In this document: piece after piece, positions 34,990 through 46,400 of the stretch
How the letters are laid out: each line of letters begins with the position of its first letter
Numbering within the stretch: position 1 is the stretch's first letter
Assembly: GCA_030867875.1 (NCBI GenBank)
Contig: JAOWCC010000024.1
Span: forward strand, 288,212 to 352,211
Origin: Actinernus sp. WN-2022
Taxonomy: Eukaryota > Cnidaria > Anthozoa > Actiniaria > Actinernidae
Reading direction: 5' to 3'
Length of the DNA: 64,000 nt
Position numbers and translations under genes: made by a program
The notes under the pieces: generated by a model
What the model was told of the DNA's origin: nothing
The model's input: the letters and a program-made list of their open reading frames with translations, nothing else
The model's database searches: none

Positions 34990-37900
34990 TCAGGCTAAAC
35001 TTCTGTATGTTGCCATTACACCCTCAAGTCTCCTTTGCAGTATTTCTTTCCTGCCAGAAGTTGAAAGTCCTCTAGCTTGTAACTCTTTTTTTAAGTCAGC
35101 TACAGACAAAGACTTGGGATTTATAGTAATAGCTTGGGCTTTAGGTCTACGTACTATATGAACATTTTCATGTGATTCGAGACTTTGTCGATCAGCAAAT
35201 CTTTTGCTGCATTCACTACAAACAATTGGCTTAAGTATGGAAATTACATTGGGTAATAAGCACCCTTGTTGTGCACATTCAATGATAATTTGACTACCAC
35301 TACACACATTGCAGTTTGCTTCTATAGGCTCCTTTTTTCTACCACAATTGCAAACATATGCAAACTCACAGTGAGGTGGAATGCGCGGCTTGAAATGTGA
35401 GGTATAGGCTGGTGGCGAAGGTTGATGCTCGGGAATATAAAATGCTCGAACATAATTTGATCTCATCACCTGCCACCACTTACCACTTGAAGAACTTTTC
35501 GTAGATCTATTTGTCAAAGCAAGTTCCCCTTTCAGCCCAGCATGCTTCGACTCCTTCGCTTGCAGTGAAAGAATGCCATACCCAACTTTGAACTTTTGAT
35601 ATAACTTCTTTGCATGGTAGGGTATGGCATACCCTACTGTCCAAACTGTTACATTAACGCTAGGGAGGAAAAATAGCACTAAAAGGTTAAAATATAATTG
35701 GCAATATTCCTCTAACTGGTCAACCTCGCCCATGTTGGTATGAATCTTATTGAACAGCCCTCCAGCATTTCTAAGATATTCAGAAATTTTTGAAAGGGCT
35801 GTTCTTCTAAGTTTTTGGGCTGTAGATTCTCCTGGAATGTGCAAACTATCAATCAGTCTAAAACTATACCTTGCCAACCCAATAGCCTGATCACCAATTA
35901 ATCGAATTTGTAACTTATTGTAGCGTTTGCTTTCATCATTGTAATGATCCTTTATTCTAGAGGCAAGATAAGCCATCCCACATCCATTTGTGTGCACTAG
36001 ACTTGGTTCCTGTAAATTACTCAGGGTATCAGTTGCATTATTAATGGTTGCATTATTAATGGTTGCATTACTACCATCAATGTCTTCTACAGTAGCAGAA
36101 GCAAGCCCACTCTCTTCCTCTTGTTTGCTACTTCCTATGGGGGCAGATAAAATATCAACAAATGTATTAAATGTACCCCTTTGTACCGACTCAGAATAAA
36201 TTACATCTAAAACTTGCTGCCATGCATTTATTTCACAGTGCAAGGGATCTGGTCTCATTCGGTCTGCAAAAATACCAATGCGTGGTGGGCCTAATTGACG
36301 CATGCCATGTTCAGCCATGAATGCAAGTTGCTTCTTGTGACATGTTGCATCACTAGTGCTAGAAGGCAGAGCTGCAAGGAAATGTTTGATCTGTTTAGAG
36401 TGTGCGTCTCTTATTGCAGTAGTATATGGATTCCATGTATTATCACAATCATGACCAATGCTACCACCCATGGTTGACATGTTACCTTTACACACATTAG
36501 CATAAGGGGAAGGGTAGGTGGCAGCTTGATTCAATTCATTGCAAGCCCAACTCTGCCAACTCATGTCAGCACTGGGCTGAAATTCAAATGTGCATTCTCT
36601 CCCGCACAAAGTGAAAACACCAGACTCAAGTAGCAACATTTCTTCAGTATGTTGCTGCCAGAGTAGCTCCATTACCTCATGTTTCTCTCCAAGACTGACA
36701 CAGTGGAGCAAGTACTGATATTCTCGACTTCTTACCCTTTCCCCTAAATTCCAAAATGTAATGCTGCCAATTGTCATTGACAGCTCAGAGGTTTCTGGGG
36801 CACCATCATCTGAAAACTGGAAAATGAAATGGTTAGTATTATCATTAAACCAAATTAATTTGCGGTATAGATGGGGCAGTCTCAAATGGAGATCTACTAT
36901 CATAAAAACCAAGCCAGTAACAGTTCTGGTTACACCTGGAAAATTAGGAACTTGGTTGACATGACCTATATCTAAAGACTTAACAAATTTCTCTACACTA
37001 TCGTCTGATATACGGCTAAATGGTACTTGCATATCAATACCTAAGCATTTCATGTTGCGAGGTAACCATACTTCCTCGTTAGCATCAAAAACAGAAGACT
37101 GAGTTTTGCAGAGTATAGAAAACTTCCTCCTAGAGAGAAAGTTTTTATATTTTAAGCCAACTGCCTGTTTAAGTGCTTCATCAGAACTATTGTAATCCTT
37201 CATGGCTTGACATATTATACCCTGTAAATACTTCCCCCTCTTATAACTTGCAATAAGGTCATCCATTGTTTCCTTCTTTGCATTTGCTGCTAGAAAATCC
37301 CATGCCCCAAACACACCCCCCTCAATTCCCCCATGAATATATTCTAACACATTGCTTGTTTCCTGTCTCCTCCGGTATCGAAGACTGGAGCTAGTACTTG
37401 AGATTGTTGCCAGAGTAGTACTCGTGTTCAGTCTTCTTGCACGGGAGTATCCCTTCTGATCAAGCAGTGTCTTGAGCTTGACATACTGGAGGTTGATTGT
37501 TTGCAGGTTTTCCTCTTGCTTTTTTAACACATCGTCTACTTCATCCTTTTTCTTCTGAGTTATCTTTAGCACATTTTCTATGGGAAAATGGAAAAGATAT
37601 TAGACATAATTGTTTATATCTTGTGCAATGTAATTAAGTTATGTGTGTACAATTAAGGCCAATGTTTTCCTGTTAATTAAAACTTTAAAATAAATGTTTA
37701 ATGTTAAGCTTATATTGGAAATAGATAAGCTTAAGTTAAGGCTTACAATGGGAAGTCACTATATACATGTAGTACTAATTTCAGGCTTTCTCTATATAGT
37801 TGCTTTCCCAACCAGCCCCAGAAAATGAGAACGCTCAACAATAATGGAAATAAAGTGTGAATGTACATGTATGTATGTATATAACACAACCAAGTTAAAA

Positions 37901-38320
37901 CTGTGCAAAAATGGCTTATATCAGCTTCAGTTTATAAAGTATGCTAATATTTTCAAGCTTTTATTATGACTACATGTATGAGTTAAGCTAAATACAATGT
38001 AGCTATTAAATGCATCACAGGCTTTAAAATAATTAAGAAACTAACTTGCCTGCTTTATCAATGTAGTTTTCTTTCTCCCGGACAATACACTCAAGCTGCT
38101 GTGTCTTACTTGCGATTAGTTCATCGCTGTCCGTAACTGCCGTTTCCCGTTGCTCGATCTCTTCGGTTTTCTCTCGAACTTCCCCTTGCCTTTTCTTGAG
38201 CAGGTAAAATGGCGACTTTTTCCAAAATCCACTAAATGGACGCTTCGAATCACATTTTCCAGAGTGTCCGTGTCGTTTGCTACATCTTCTATTCCTAGAG
38301 CAGCTTGTCGATGAACTCAT
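34990..38320 (-). CDS. Two-exon gene, about 952 residues: coiled coil, transposase-like core, zinc motifs, SAP-like end
   Basis: Exon 1 (38050-38320) starts MSSSTSCSRNRRCSKRHGHS and encodes a Cys/His motif (C..C...RHGHSGKC) then a charged coiled coil. Exon 2 (34990-37577) continues in frame; the intron (37578-38049) has a GC donor (AG|GCAAGT) and an acceptor CCCATAG, joining phase 1 to give YIDKA-E-NVLKITQ. The large middle part (residues about 150-830) includes MRPDPLHCEINAWQQVL near 540 and QAKESKHAGL near 764, followed by KWWQVMRSNYV. That last pattern recalls a multi-copy cnidarian protein family I suspect derives from transposase. After it come a CxC...CxxC cluster (from 833), a C2H2 finger (CSECSKRF...H...H, 877-897) and a SAP-like helix pair (VADLKKELQARGLSTSGRKE). 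SAP and C2H2 modules suggest nuclear DNA binding. The frame is intact, so a domesticated or still-active element gene are both possible. Confidence 0.75.
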
Positions 38321-39030
38321 TATACAGTAAAGCACAGTAGGATTTGTTGAAATAGAAGACTCAAATTACGAAGAAACAAAATGGCGGACAGCAGGGAAGG
38401 ACACGTTGCCTATAAACATGGAGTTTAAAACAATGTTTCTCACCTTGGGTTTGGACCACTATCCATTCATCTGCTTCAAGTATATGTTTATCTAACTTCT
38501 CCCTTTGCCTTTTTTGCTCTTACATCAAGCGTAAGGTAAAAAATCAAGAGATTTGATGCAAAATGGCGACTCTCACGTGTTTTCGACAAATTATTCAGTA
38601 TACATAAATTACTCTGTAGGGTTGTCAAGGGGAAATTGCTCTATTTACCCCAATTAAGCTCTTATGACAGGTAAATCACAAAACTGCTACTGTCAGGGGT
38701 AGTGTGTGTAAACCTGTGTACACGCAAAACACAATGTCACTTGTTTGACTCATTGCGGGCGTTTCTCGTTGCAAAATCTAGGAACTGAGCTTCGGAGAGG
38801 GTAAATAGATAACTGTTACTTTATTTTGAACAAAAATAGGCTTGTAAAAACAGCTAATGCATATATACGAGCCCTCGTACTATGACGAATATTGCAAGAC
38901 GCCATTTTGATTGAATCAGAGAGCCAACTGGTCACGTGACCAAAAACAACAACGGGAGAGAATACCATAGCAACCGACCATCGTGTTTCGGAAAATTCAG
39001 TAGTAAAAGGTCAAGGAAAGAAGTTTCGAC

Positions 39031-39917
39031 TTGCCTGTGTATATATCAATTTTTATTTTCGTGAAACGTAATAACTGCAAATATCAGTCACTTGTTCCAA
39101 AACGATTGTATTTTGCGACTGTTAAGCCTGGACGTGTCAAGAAATGTTGTTGGGGAGCTTCGTGCTTTTCTTTATTCAGCTCTTCAATATACCTTCTCGC
39201 AAATAAATTCAAATGTTTCCCTTGAGACACGAACGCTTTCAATCCAAAGGCATCCGTGGCTTCCTCCAACCCATTTACTGAAGATGTTTTCGAAAAAGAA
39301 GCCTTGCCTTCGCCAAGGTTCCATCCAAAAATACCTTTCACTTACACCTTGTACGCTTATCAATTCACTCAGTATAAAGAATGGAACAAAATTGATCGCG
39401 TCGCCTCTTCCGATGTAAGAAATATCCTTTCATTACTTCCGCTGTAGCTTTTACACTTTGCTTGCGTTTCCTAGCAATTATCCGTGGGTATTAGTTTCAA
39501 CCGAACACTAAAAACACCGCCATTTTGGATTTTCACCATCACTCTCCTTGACGGCCACCAGCACGCTTTCTCTCGACTAATGTCAACGCTCCAATCGAAC
39601 AGAAGAGAGAGAGAGAAATTGGTAGCTAAAAATTATGCAAGAAAGAAACAGAACGCTTCTAAAAATGCCGTAGCGACGCTGGCAGAGTTTTCTGTCGAAT
39701 TAAAAGCAGTTTCCCGAAGAGAAGACGACAAACCTCGATTGTATCAGGTAGTAAAACTAACAAAACACTTAATTAACTGACTGGTCCCTCGGGAAATCAG
39801 TGAGTTTTGTTTCCCTCAACTCTCGATGTTTCCCTCGACTGACGTCTCAGGAAACATCGAGATTATTGGGAAACAAAATTCACTGTTGTCACTGTTTCCC
39901 TCGGGGCCAGTCATTAA
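39031..39917. other. Small frames and a foldback element; no secure gene
   Basis: Frames of 60-108 residues overlap on both strands (39031-39780). The plus-strand one at 39484-39780 is Lys/Arg rich but unrecognised. At 39775-39917 a foldback begins CTGACTGGTCCCTCGGG and ends CCCTCGGGGCCAGTCA, with 'ctcgatgtttccct' arms. I cannot tell whether the frames belong to an element ending in this foldback. Confidence 0.4.
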
Positions 39918-40274
39918 GTGTATATTAGCGAAATTCAGATGCGAGTGCGACAACGAGTACAACTTTCCATAACTGATGGATACTTTCCTTTATAAATGAA
40001 CAAACAAATACTCTTAGTTGCTTGTTCTCATATCTCTAGCATTGTTTGCCAGAGTGAGATATTTCGTGTCCAAAAGTCGTACTCATTGTAAAACTATTAC
40101 TCGTACTCGAGTCTGAAGGTTACGAATATTTACTGAGACGAAACCGAGGTAAATATTCAGCAATAGTCACTGAGACTGAAGTGAATAATTGTTTTAGTAT
40201 AATTTCATCAGTGAATGTCAGATAAATTAAAACTAAACAATCATAGTCTGACTGCCGACTCTTTTATAACCTGG

Positions 40275-41020
40275 CCCCAGTTGTTCAAAGGGTGGATAAG
40301 TTAATTATCCAGTGGATAACTACTAATCCAGCGGATAAAAGTGCTATCCAGCGGATAAAACTGCTATCCACTGGATAGTTATCCACCGTATAAAAAGTGG
40401 TTGCACAAAGCCTGGATAGCCTCGCGGATAACTATCCAATGGATAAATCGCTATCCAGTGTGTGACTGCTAAATGGTTTCCAGTTGCCATGGTAAAATGC
40501 ATGACCTTGGTTCAGTTCTCGCTCGCGCGCACAACAACAATGGCGGAAAACATTGAGCCAGAGCCGATTAAGAGGAACAGAAAACGGCATTTTACCGCTA
40601 CTGAGTGCAAAACCTAGATGGTTGCAGATAAAAGATGGTTCCTTTGGGTTTCAGGAGAAATATCATCCGCTACAAGGCCAACAATATTGTATAAATTCCA
40701 GCTCTAACAAAACGGTATCTGGCTCTAAGTTCACCTTCTGTGTACGTTTCTAATGGCTCTATTTCTCTACGGTTAACTCTTGCTCTTCTAGGTGCATTGC
40801 AATTTTCTAAGTTGTTATTTAAAAAATGAAGTCTACGAGCAGCCATGTTTGTTTTCTACATTTTTATTCGGTGGATAAAACGTTATACGACCTACCTAAC
40901 CATGAATAACTTTATCCGCTGGATAGCGCTATCCGTGCTTTGTGCAACCAAACTTATCCAGTAGATAAATTTTATCCGCTGGATAAGGAGTTATCCGGTG
41001 CACCCTTTGAACAACCGGGG
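40275..41020. mobile_element. TIR element with 'ggataa' subterminal repeats
   Basis: Starts CCCCAGTTGTTCAAAGGGTG and ends CACCCTTTGAACAACCGGGG, an almost exact inverted repeat. Both ends carry many copies of 'atccagcggataa' in either orientation. The 300-bp centre has a short frame only. Non-autonomous. Confidence 0.8.
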
Positions 41021-41339
41021 ACTGAAGTTTTGCCAGCGCGTGACAGGATAGTTTTGTGACAAACATTTGAATAATCACGTGCCGCTATGGTTCATTGCAC
41101 ACGCAACTTACAGGAACTACAAGAATGTATTTTCTAAAGACAGAGAAATACCGAAAAACAGTCTAAATGCATTAGCATTTTTGCAAAGAAAAATGAGCAT
41201 GATGTGCAAAGGTCAAGCGTCGAGTCGGTTTGTGCAATGAACCGTAGCGGCACGTGATTATGCAAAGCTTTGTCACAAAATACAAAAGAGTCGGCAGTCG
41301 GACTATGATTGTCTAGTTTTAATTTTTCTGATATTCATT

Positions 41340-42570
41340 GATGATATTATACCAAAACAATTATTCACTGAAGTCGAAGTGACTATAAATAAAATAACCT
41401 ATTTGTGGCATCGAAATATGCCATGATATTTGGTCCGCGGACATTATCTGCTCCGAGAAGAGAACAGTTTCCGAGAGCGAAGCCCGAGGGAAACTCTGAG
41501 CTTCGAGGGTCAGATAATGTCCAAGGACAAATATCAGGGCATATTTCGATGCCACAATAAGCAATTATTGGATGAGGTTGAGCATGATAGCGAAAATTAT
41601 CAAGACAGATGTCTGTGTTATCAGCCGAAGCCGAATTCAATAATTGTTTTATTATACATTTTTAAGCTCAGGTTTTAGGAAAAGAGAAAGCTATCGTAAA
41701 CGAAGCTAAATGAAGCGCCGCATAAAATTGGTTTGTTGGATTTTTTGTTAGATTTCTGCATGATTCAAGATGTTTTCTTTCATATTCGAGCTAAAATTTG
41801 CATTTATTTTACGATTTTAGGAGAAAAGAATGACTAGAAACATAGCTGAGCGCAGAAATGGCTCAAAATAACGAAATAAGTGCCCTGATTTCTAGCGTAA
41901 AATTGTCGTATTTGCTTACCATCGAGTGCTAGCAGATAATGCTGTACGCATGCGCAATTAGTGCTATAACTAGGTATGGAGAATTCGTTGCGTGTTCTCA
42001 GCCAATCAGAATTGAGATGTGAGTAAAATGTATAATAATGTAGGTTATTGTTGTTATCATCCTTTGACGCACGCTTATACGCTCACATGGGGTGTATTCG
42101 CTGTTGTAATCCACCGATAAATTTTCGCGTGCTCTCATTGGCCAAAACGGGTCACGTGGTACACTTTCACAGGGCAGATGTCAGGTAAGAAGCTATTTTG
42201 GTTTTCCCGCGCGCCACGAGGTGTTTGATTTTCGGTATAGAAAATTTATCGGAAGATTATAAAATAAATAACCCCTTTCTGGCTTACTGATAATGTCCTT
42301 GGCTAAGAGATAGTCCTCAAAATATCACAGTTGCCCTCGAAGCTTCTCGAACAACTGTTTTCTTTTTTCGAACCATCTCTCAGCCGCGGACATTATCCGC
42401 CGATATACCAGCCACCAGAAGGGGTTTATTTACTAAATATTTCCCGCTCGCGGAGAGAAAATATCGGGTCACGTGACACATTCAACCAATCACGCGCGAG
42501 AGAAAATATTTCATGGGTTATAATGCTGAATATTCACCAATAGTAACTTCGACTTCAGTGAATAATTGTT
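41340..42570. repeat. Foldback repeats of the 'ttattcactgaagtcgaagtga' type
   Basis: 'gtggcatcgaaatatgcc' at about 41405 is mirrored at 41540-41560, with inner arms 'ggacattatctg'. Related pieces occur at 42280-42570, where 'cgacttcagtgaataattgtt' closes the block, and at 40160-40200 and 56570-56850. No gene. Confidence 0.6.
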
Positions 42571-42584
42571 AAATATTACGGATT

Positions 42585-42810
42585 CCCCAATACCATGTTC
42601 CTCTACCTGAGGATGTATTCCAGAATTAAACTACCGGATGGCAAATTATTCTCCAAACTGGACTTAAGAAATATCTTCCACCAAATAACCCTTGGCCTTG
42701 AATGTCTCAGTAAAAGTGCGTAACACAAAATACCATCGGGGACTTTATGAATACACACTATTGCCATTTGGGATTGCTGCCTCTACCGCCTGTGGGGGAT
42801 AACTCATGTA
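42585..42810 (+). pseudogene. Ty3/gypsy reverse transcriptase fragment, broken
   Basis: One frame gives a stretch containing KLPDG and FSKLDLR followed by FHQI. It hits a stop, and the sequence continues in another frame with a HRGLYEYT-like stretch and LPFGIA. These are the linked motifs just before the catalytic YxDD block in Ty3/gypsy reverse transcriptases. The catalytic block, integrase and LTRs are absent, so it is a short decayed relic, probably with a frameshift near 42725. Confidence 0.7.
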
Positions 42811-43492
42811 GCCTGCATTAAGTATGCCATATTAATCCCAAATACAAGTACCATAGACATACTACAGCCCTCGAAACTCAACTGACCTTAATAACTGCAA
42901 AACTGGAGAAGCACATTTTTCGTCATGCCTTGCAGAATTTTATCAAAAACAATATATCGAGGTGTTTAACTAATCGCGATCTTCTTGGGAACTTCGCACG
43001 GTCCAGAAGAACACTTTATTATCGAGAATTGTCCCCTATCCTGTTGCTGATCGATCGGGGTCATGGTCTTGATCTTGACAGATCAGCAGCGCTTTTAAAA
43101 TAAAACACATGTAGTACAATTCTAGATTTTATTTTAAGTCGACTCATTATTTATCTAAGTCGAAAAAGCCACGAAGTCACTCCAAAACCAATCACAGCAT
43201 TTTAGCACCAAAACAGAAACTACCAAATCAATTGAGTATGGTCTTACGATTTATCTGATCTCAGAAACATTCGATTCCGATTGCGCATATATAAGATGTT
43301 TTGTTTCCCAAATAAATGTGCTTCTCCAAATAAATTTCTACAAACGAACGTGTTTATATAACCCCTTATTATTTTACTAGTATAGTTTTGATCATGAAGT
43401 CTCCTATTGTGATTCGCAATGCTCACACCAATTGGTTTGGACCGGATTTTAATCACTATACATCAAGATTCAAAGATGAAGGGACATCTTAC

Positions 43493-46400
43493 CCGCTTGA
43501 ACTGTGACTTGCCCGACTTTACTCCCACGATTATTGTAGCTGTTCGCCACACAAAGATAATTAAGAAGCTCAAACATCTGAATGTAGAAGCACAACAGAA
43601 AACATCAATGACTAATGTTAGTGCTATGAGTCAGATTAGCTCACCGATCCCCGGTGAATGTAGAAGCACAACACACAACAGAAAATATCAATGACAATAA
43701 TGTTCGTGCAGTCACATTAACTCAATCACACAGACTGATAGAATAACAAGAGCCTCCTATGAGGCTATATAATAAGACAGGTTCAGTTCAGTTTAAACCC
43801 ATACTCTTCCCTCTTCTAACCATAGGAAATCCCGTTTCGCATCCTTTTTCCTTTTAGAACTAGAAGAGGCTGAATTGTATATACGCTGTGTGACATAGCC
43901 TCCCAATGGACAACTCGTGGACATAAGGTTAATTGTATTTTCAACAACAGATACCTTGCTCGCAGGGTATAAACAGAGACATCTGAGGGCCATCTACGGT
44001 ACGTAGTGCTGGCCATACCACACAGAAAGTTAATGAGTTGCAACTCTAGCCTAAAGGTCATTGTTATCTACCATTGTTATCTAGCATTGTTATCTACCAA
44101 TTATTTACCAATTGATGTTATGCTGCATTTGTATAGGCCTTTATTTTACCTCACCTAGAATACTGAAGCCCACTACTGATGGGTATAGGCAAAGTACAGA
44201 ACAGTCGATTGGAAGATGCTAACTATTACATTTTAAGGTATACTCTCGGGCACGCAAAGTCTGTTCTTCACTTGAGTACAGAAGAAACTGTCAATCTCTG
44301 AATTTACTTTACGAATGTTTGTATAGCAATGGTCCCTTATATTCGTATTTTTTTTAACTTTTGGAACTCTTCTTATAATCTAAGAGGCATAGGAACAACA
44401 CTTAGTCAGCCTAATTTTAACTTTAAATGGTGAAGAATTCCTTTACCTAGACTGTAAGTGAGACTGGAGTGAAACAAGCCGCAAATGCTGTATAATTTAA
44501 AAGTACACTTAGTAAGGTTAAATTTTAGTATTTTAGAATTATTATTATTATTATTGTTACCTTTAATTATGTCTTTGTAATTAGTCTTAGATTTTAATCT
44601 AGATATATATTTAACTTATAGCAAGTAGTTTTTACACGTGTCTTAATAAACTAGTTATTGCATTGCATTGCATTGCATTGTATTGTTATCTATCGGTTCA
44701 AAACAATCCGTTGGTAGGCGTTAACTTAGTTAGATTTTCCATCCTAGAATAGACTTTTAACTGACGACACTGAGATTTTAATGTACTCAAGAAGTTTATA
44801 TTAGCAGTTATTATCATAAATTAACACCTTACGACACTCAAGCTTTTCTACTTAGCAAGTTTAGATAACTGCTAAGTTTGGGTTCCGACTCTTGGAGGCA
44901 TATTTCTAAAAAAAATGTCTCCACGTACACAAGAAGAAAGTTATATTTATCTTTGTGCGGTTGGCTACTTTTTAATGCACACTATTTAAATTCGCGCAAC
45001 GTGGTTGTTGTGTTAAGTGTATGACATCACTTCCGCGAATAACGATAATGGCGGCCAGGATTTAACCGATTTTACTGGTTTAACTTGCCCATTTGGAAAT
45101 ATTTTTTACTATTTCGGATATTTCTAACACTGATTGACCTACTGATACTGAAAAAGGGGCAAATCGAAATAGTGAATTTTCGTCGTAGTGGCACTTTAAG
45201 CATACCAAAAGGAACCATGTGAATTCAATAACTCACCGGTTGAAGTCACCAAAGTACAGTCTCATGTCATCAGATCAAATAAAATCGTTGTATGATTTTT
45301 GCTGGTTTAATGCCGTAATCTCTCTTTATACCCTGCAAGCAAGGTATCTGTTTAAAAGTCTATCAAAAGAAATGAATCGAATTTAACTCAAACTTCCCTA
45401 CTTGTTTATATGATTTGTCCTAATTATATCCGGTTTTATCATCATGTATTTTAGTATATGACGAAACTGCCCTAAATTTCGCCGCCTAATAAACTGTTTA
45501 AAAGGCCTCAAATTGCGAAAATAATCGTCCAAACAACTTTAGTAAGTACCAAACTTTTATTTCTGAAGATATCTTTTTACCGGTGGGCAACGAACAGCAA
45601 ATACCTCAAGTAACACAACAAACCCCGATTATACAGTGTGGCGTAACCGGGCTTTTACGTCAGTATCGGCGGTGACTAACCACAAATATCTCCCACATGG
45701 ATTAGACGGATGCGATCTAGGTATGTATATAAACTGAAGACAATCATACATACAGTAACGAAGAGGAAACCGGCGATGGGGACGACCTGGAAGCGAAAAC
45801 TTTAGGCGCGTGAATTCAAACATCAACTGATGAAACATTAATATCGATATGTAAATATTGAATAATTCGAATATCGCTTGTTATAATAACTCTGCTTCCC
45901 AGGCTCTTTGACATGCTAACACCATAGTGAGTGAGTGAGTGAGTGACACGATTTCCCCTAACCCTAATAACGCATTTCTGCGCTGGGTTATAGTTCACCA
46001 CAAAATTTCGGTCTGCGGATGCAAACTATCAGGCGTTATAGTTCACCACAAAATTTTGGCGCGCGCTCATTGGCCAAAAGCGATCACGTGACGTGATAGT
46101 TGTCGTCCGCGGAGGCAAACTATCAGGCGTTATAGTTCACCACAAAATGTTGGCGCGCGCTCATTGGTCAAAAGTGATCACGTGACGTGATAGTTGTCAT
46201 CCGCGCAGGCAAACTATCAGGCGATAGTGCCCGTTGAGCACGAAAGACAATTTTGTGTTGAACAATAACGCAAATAGACTGTGTCTGTCTCGGACCTATC
46301 GGCTGATAGTTTCCCTTGGAAATTTGATGTTCTTAAAACTAGCATATAAGCCCTCGAACTTCGTCCTCGGGCTTATATTTGTTTTAAGGACATCAAATTT

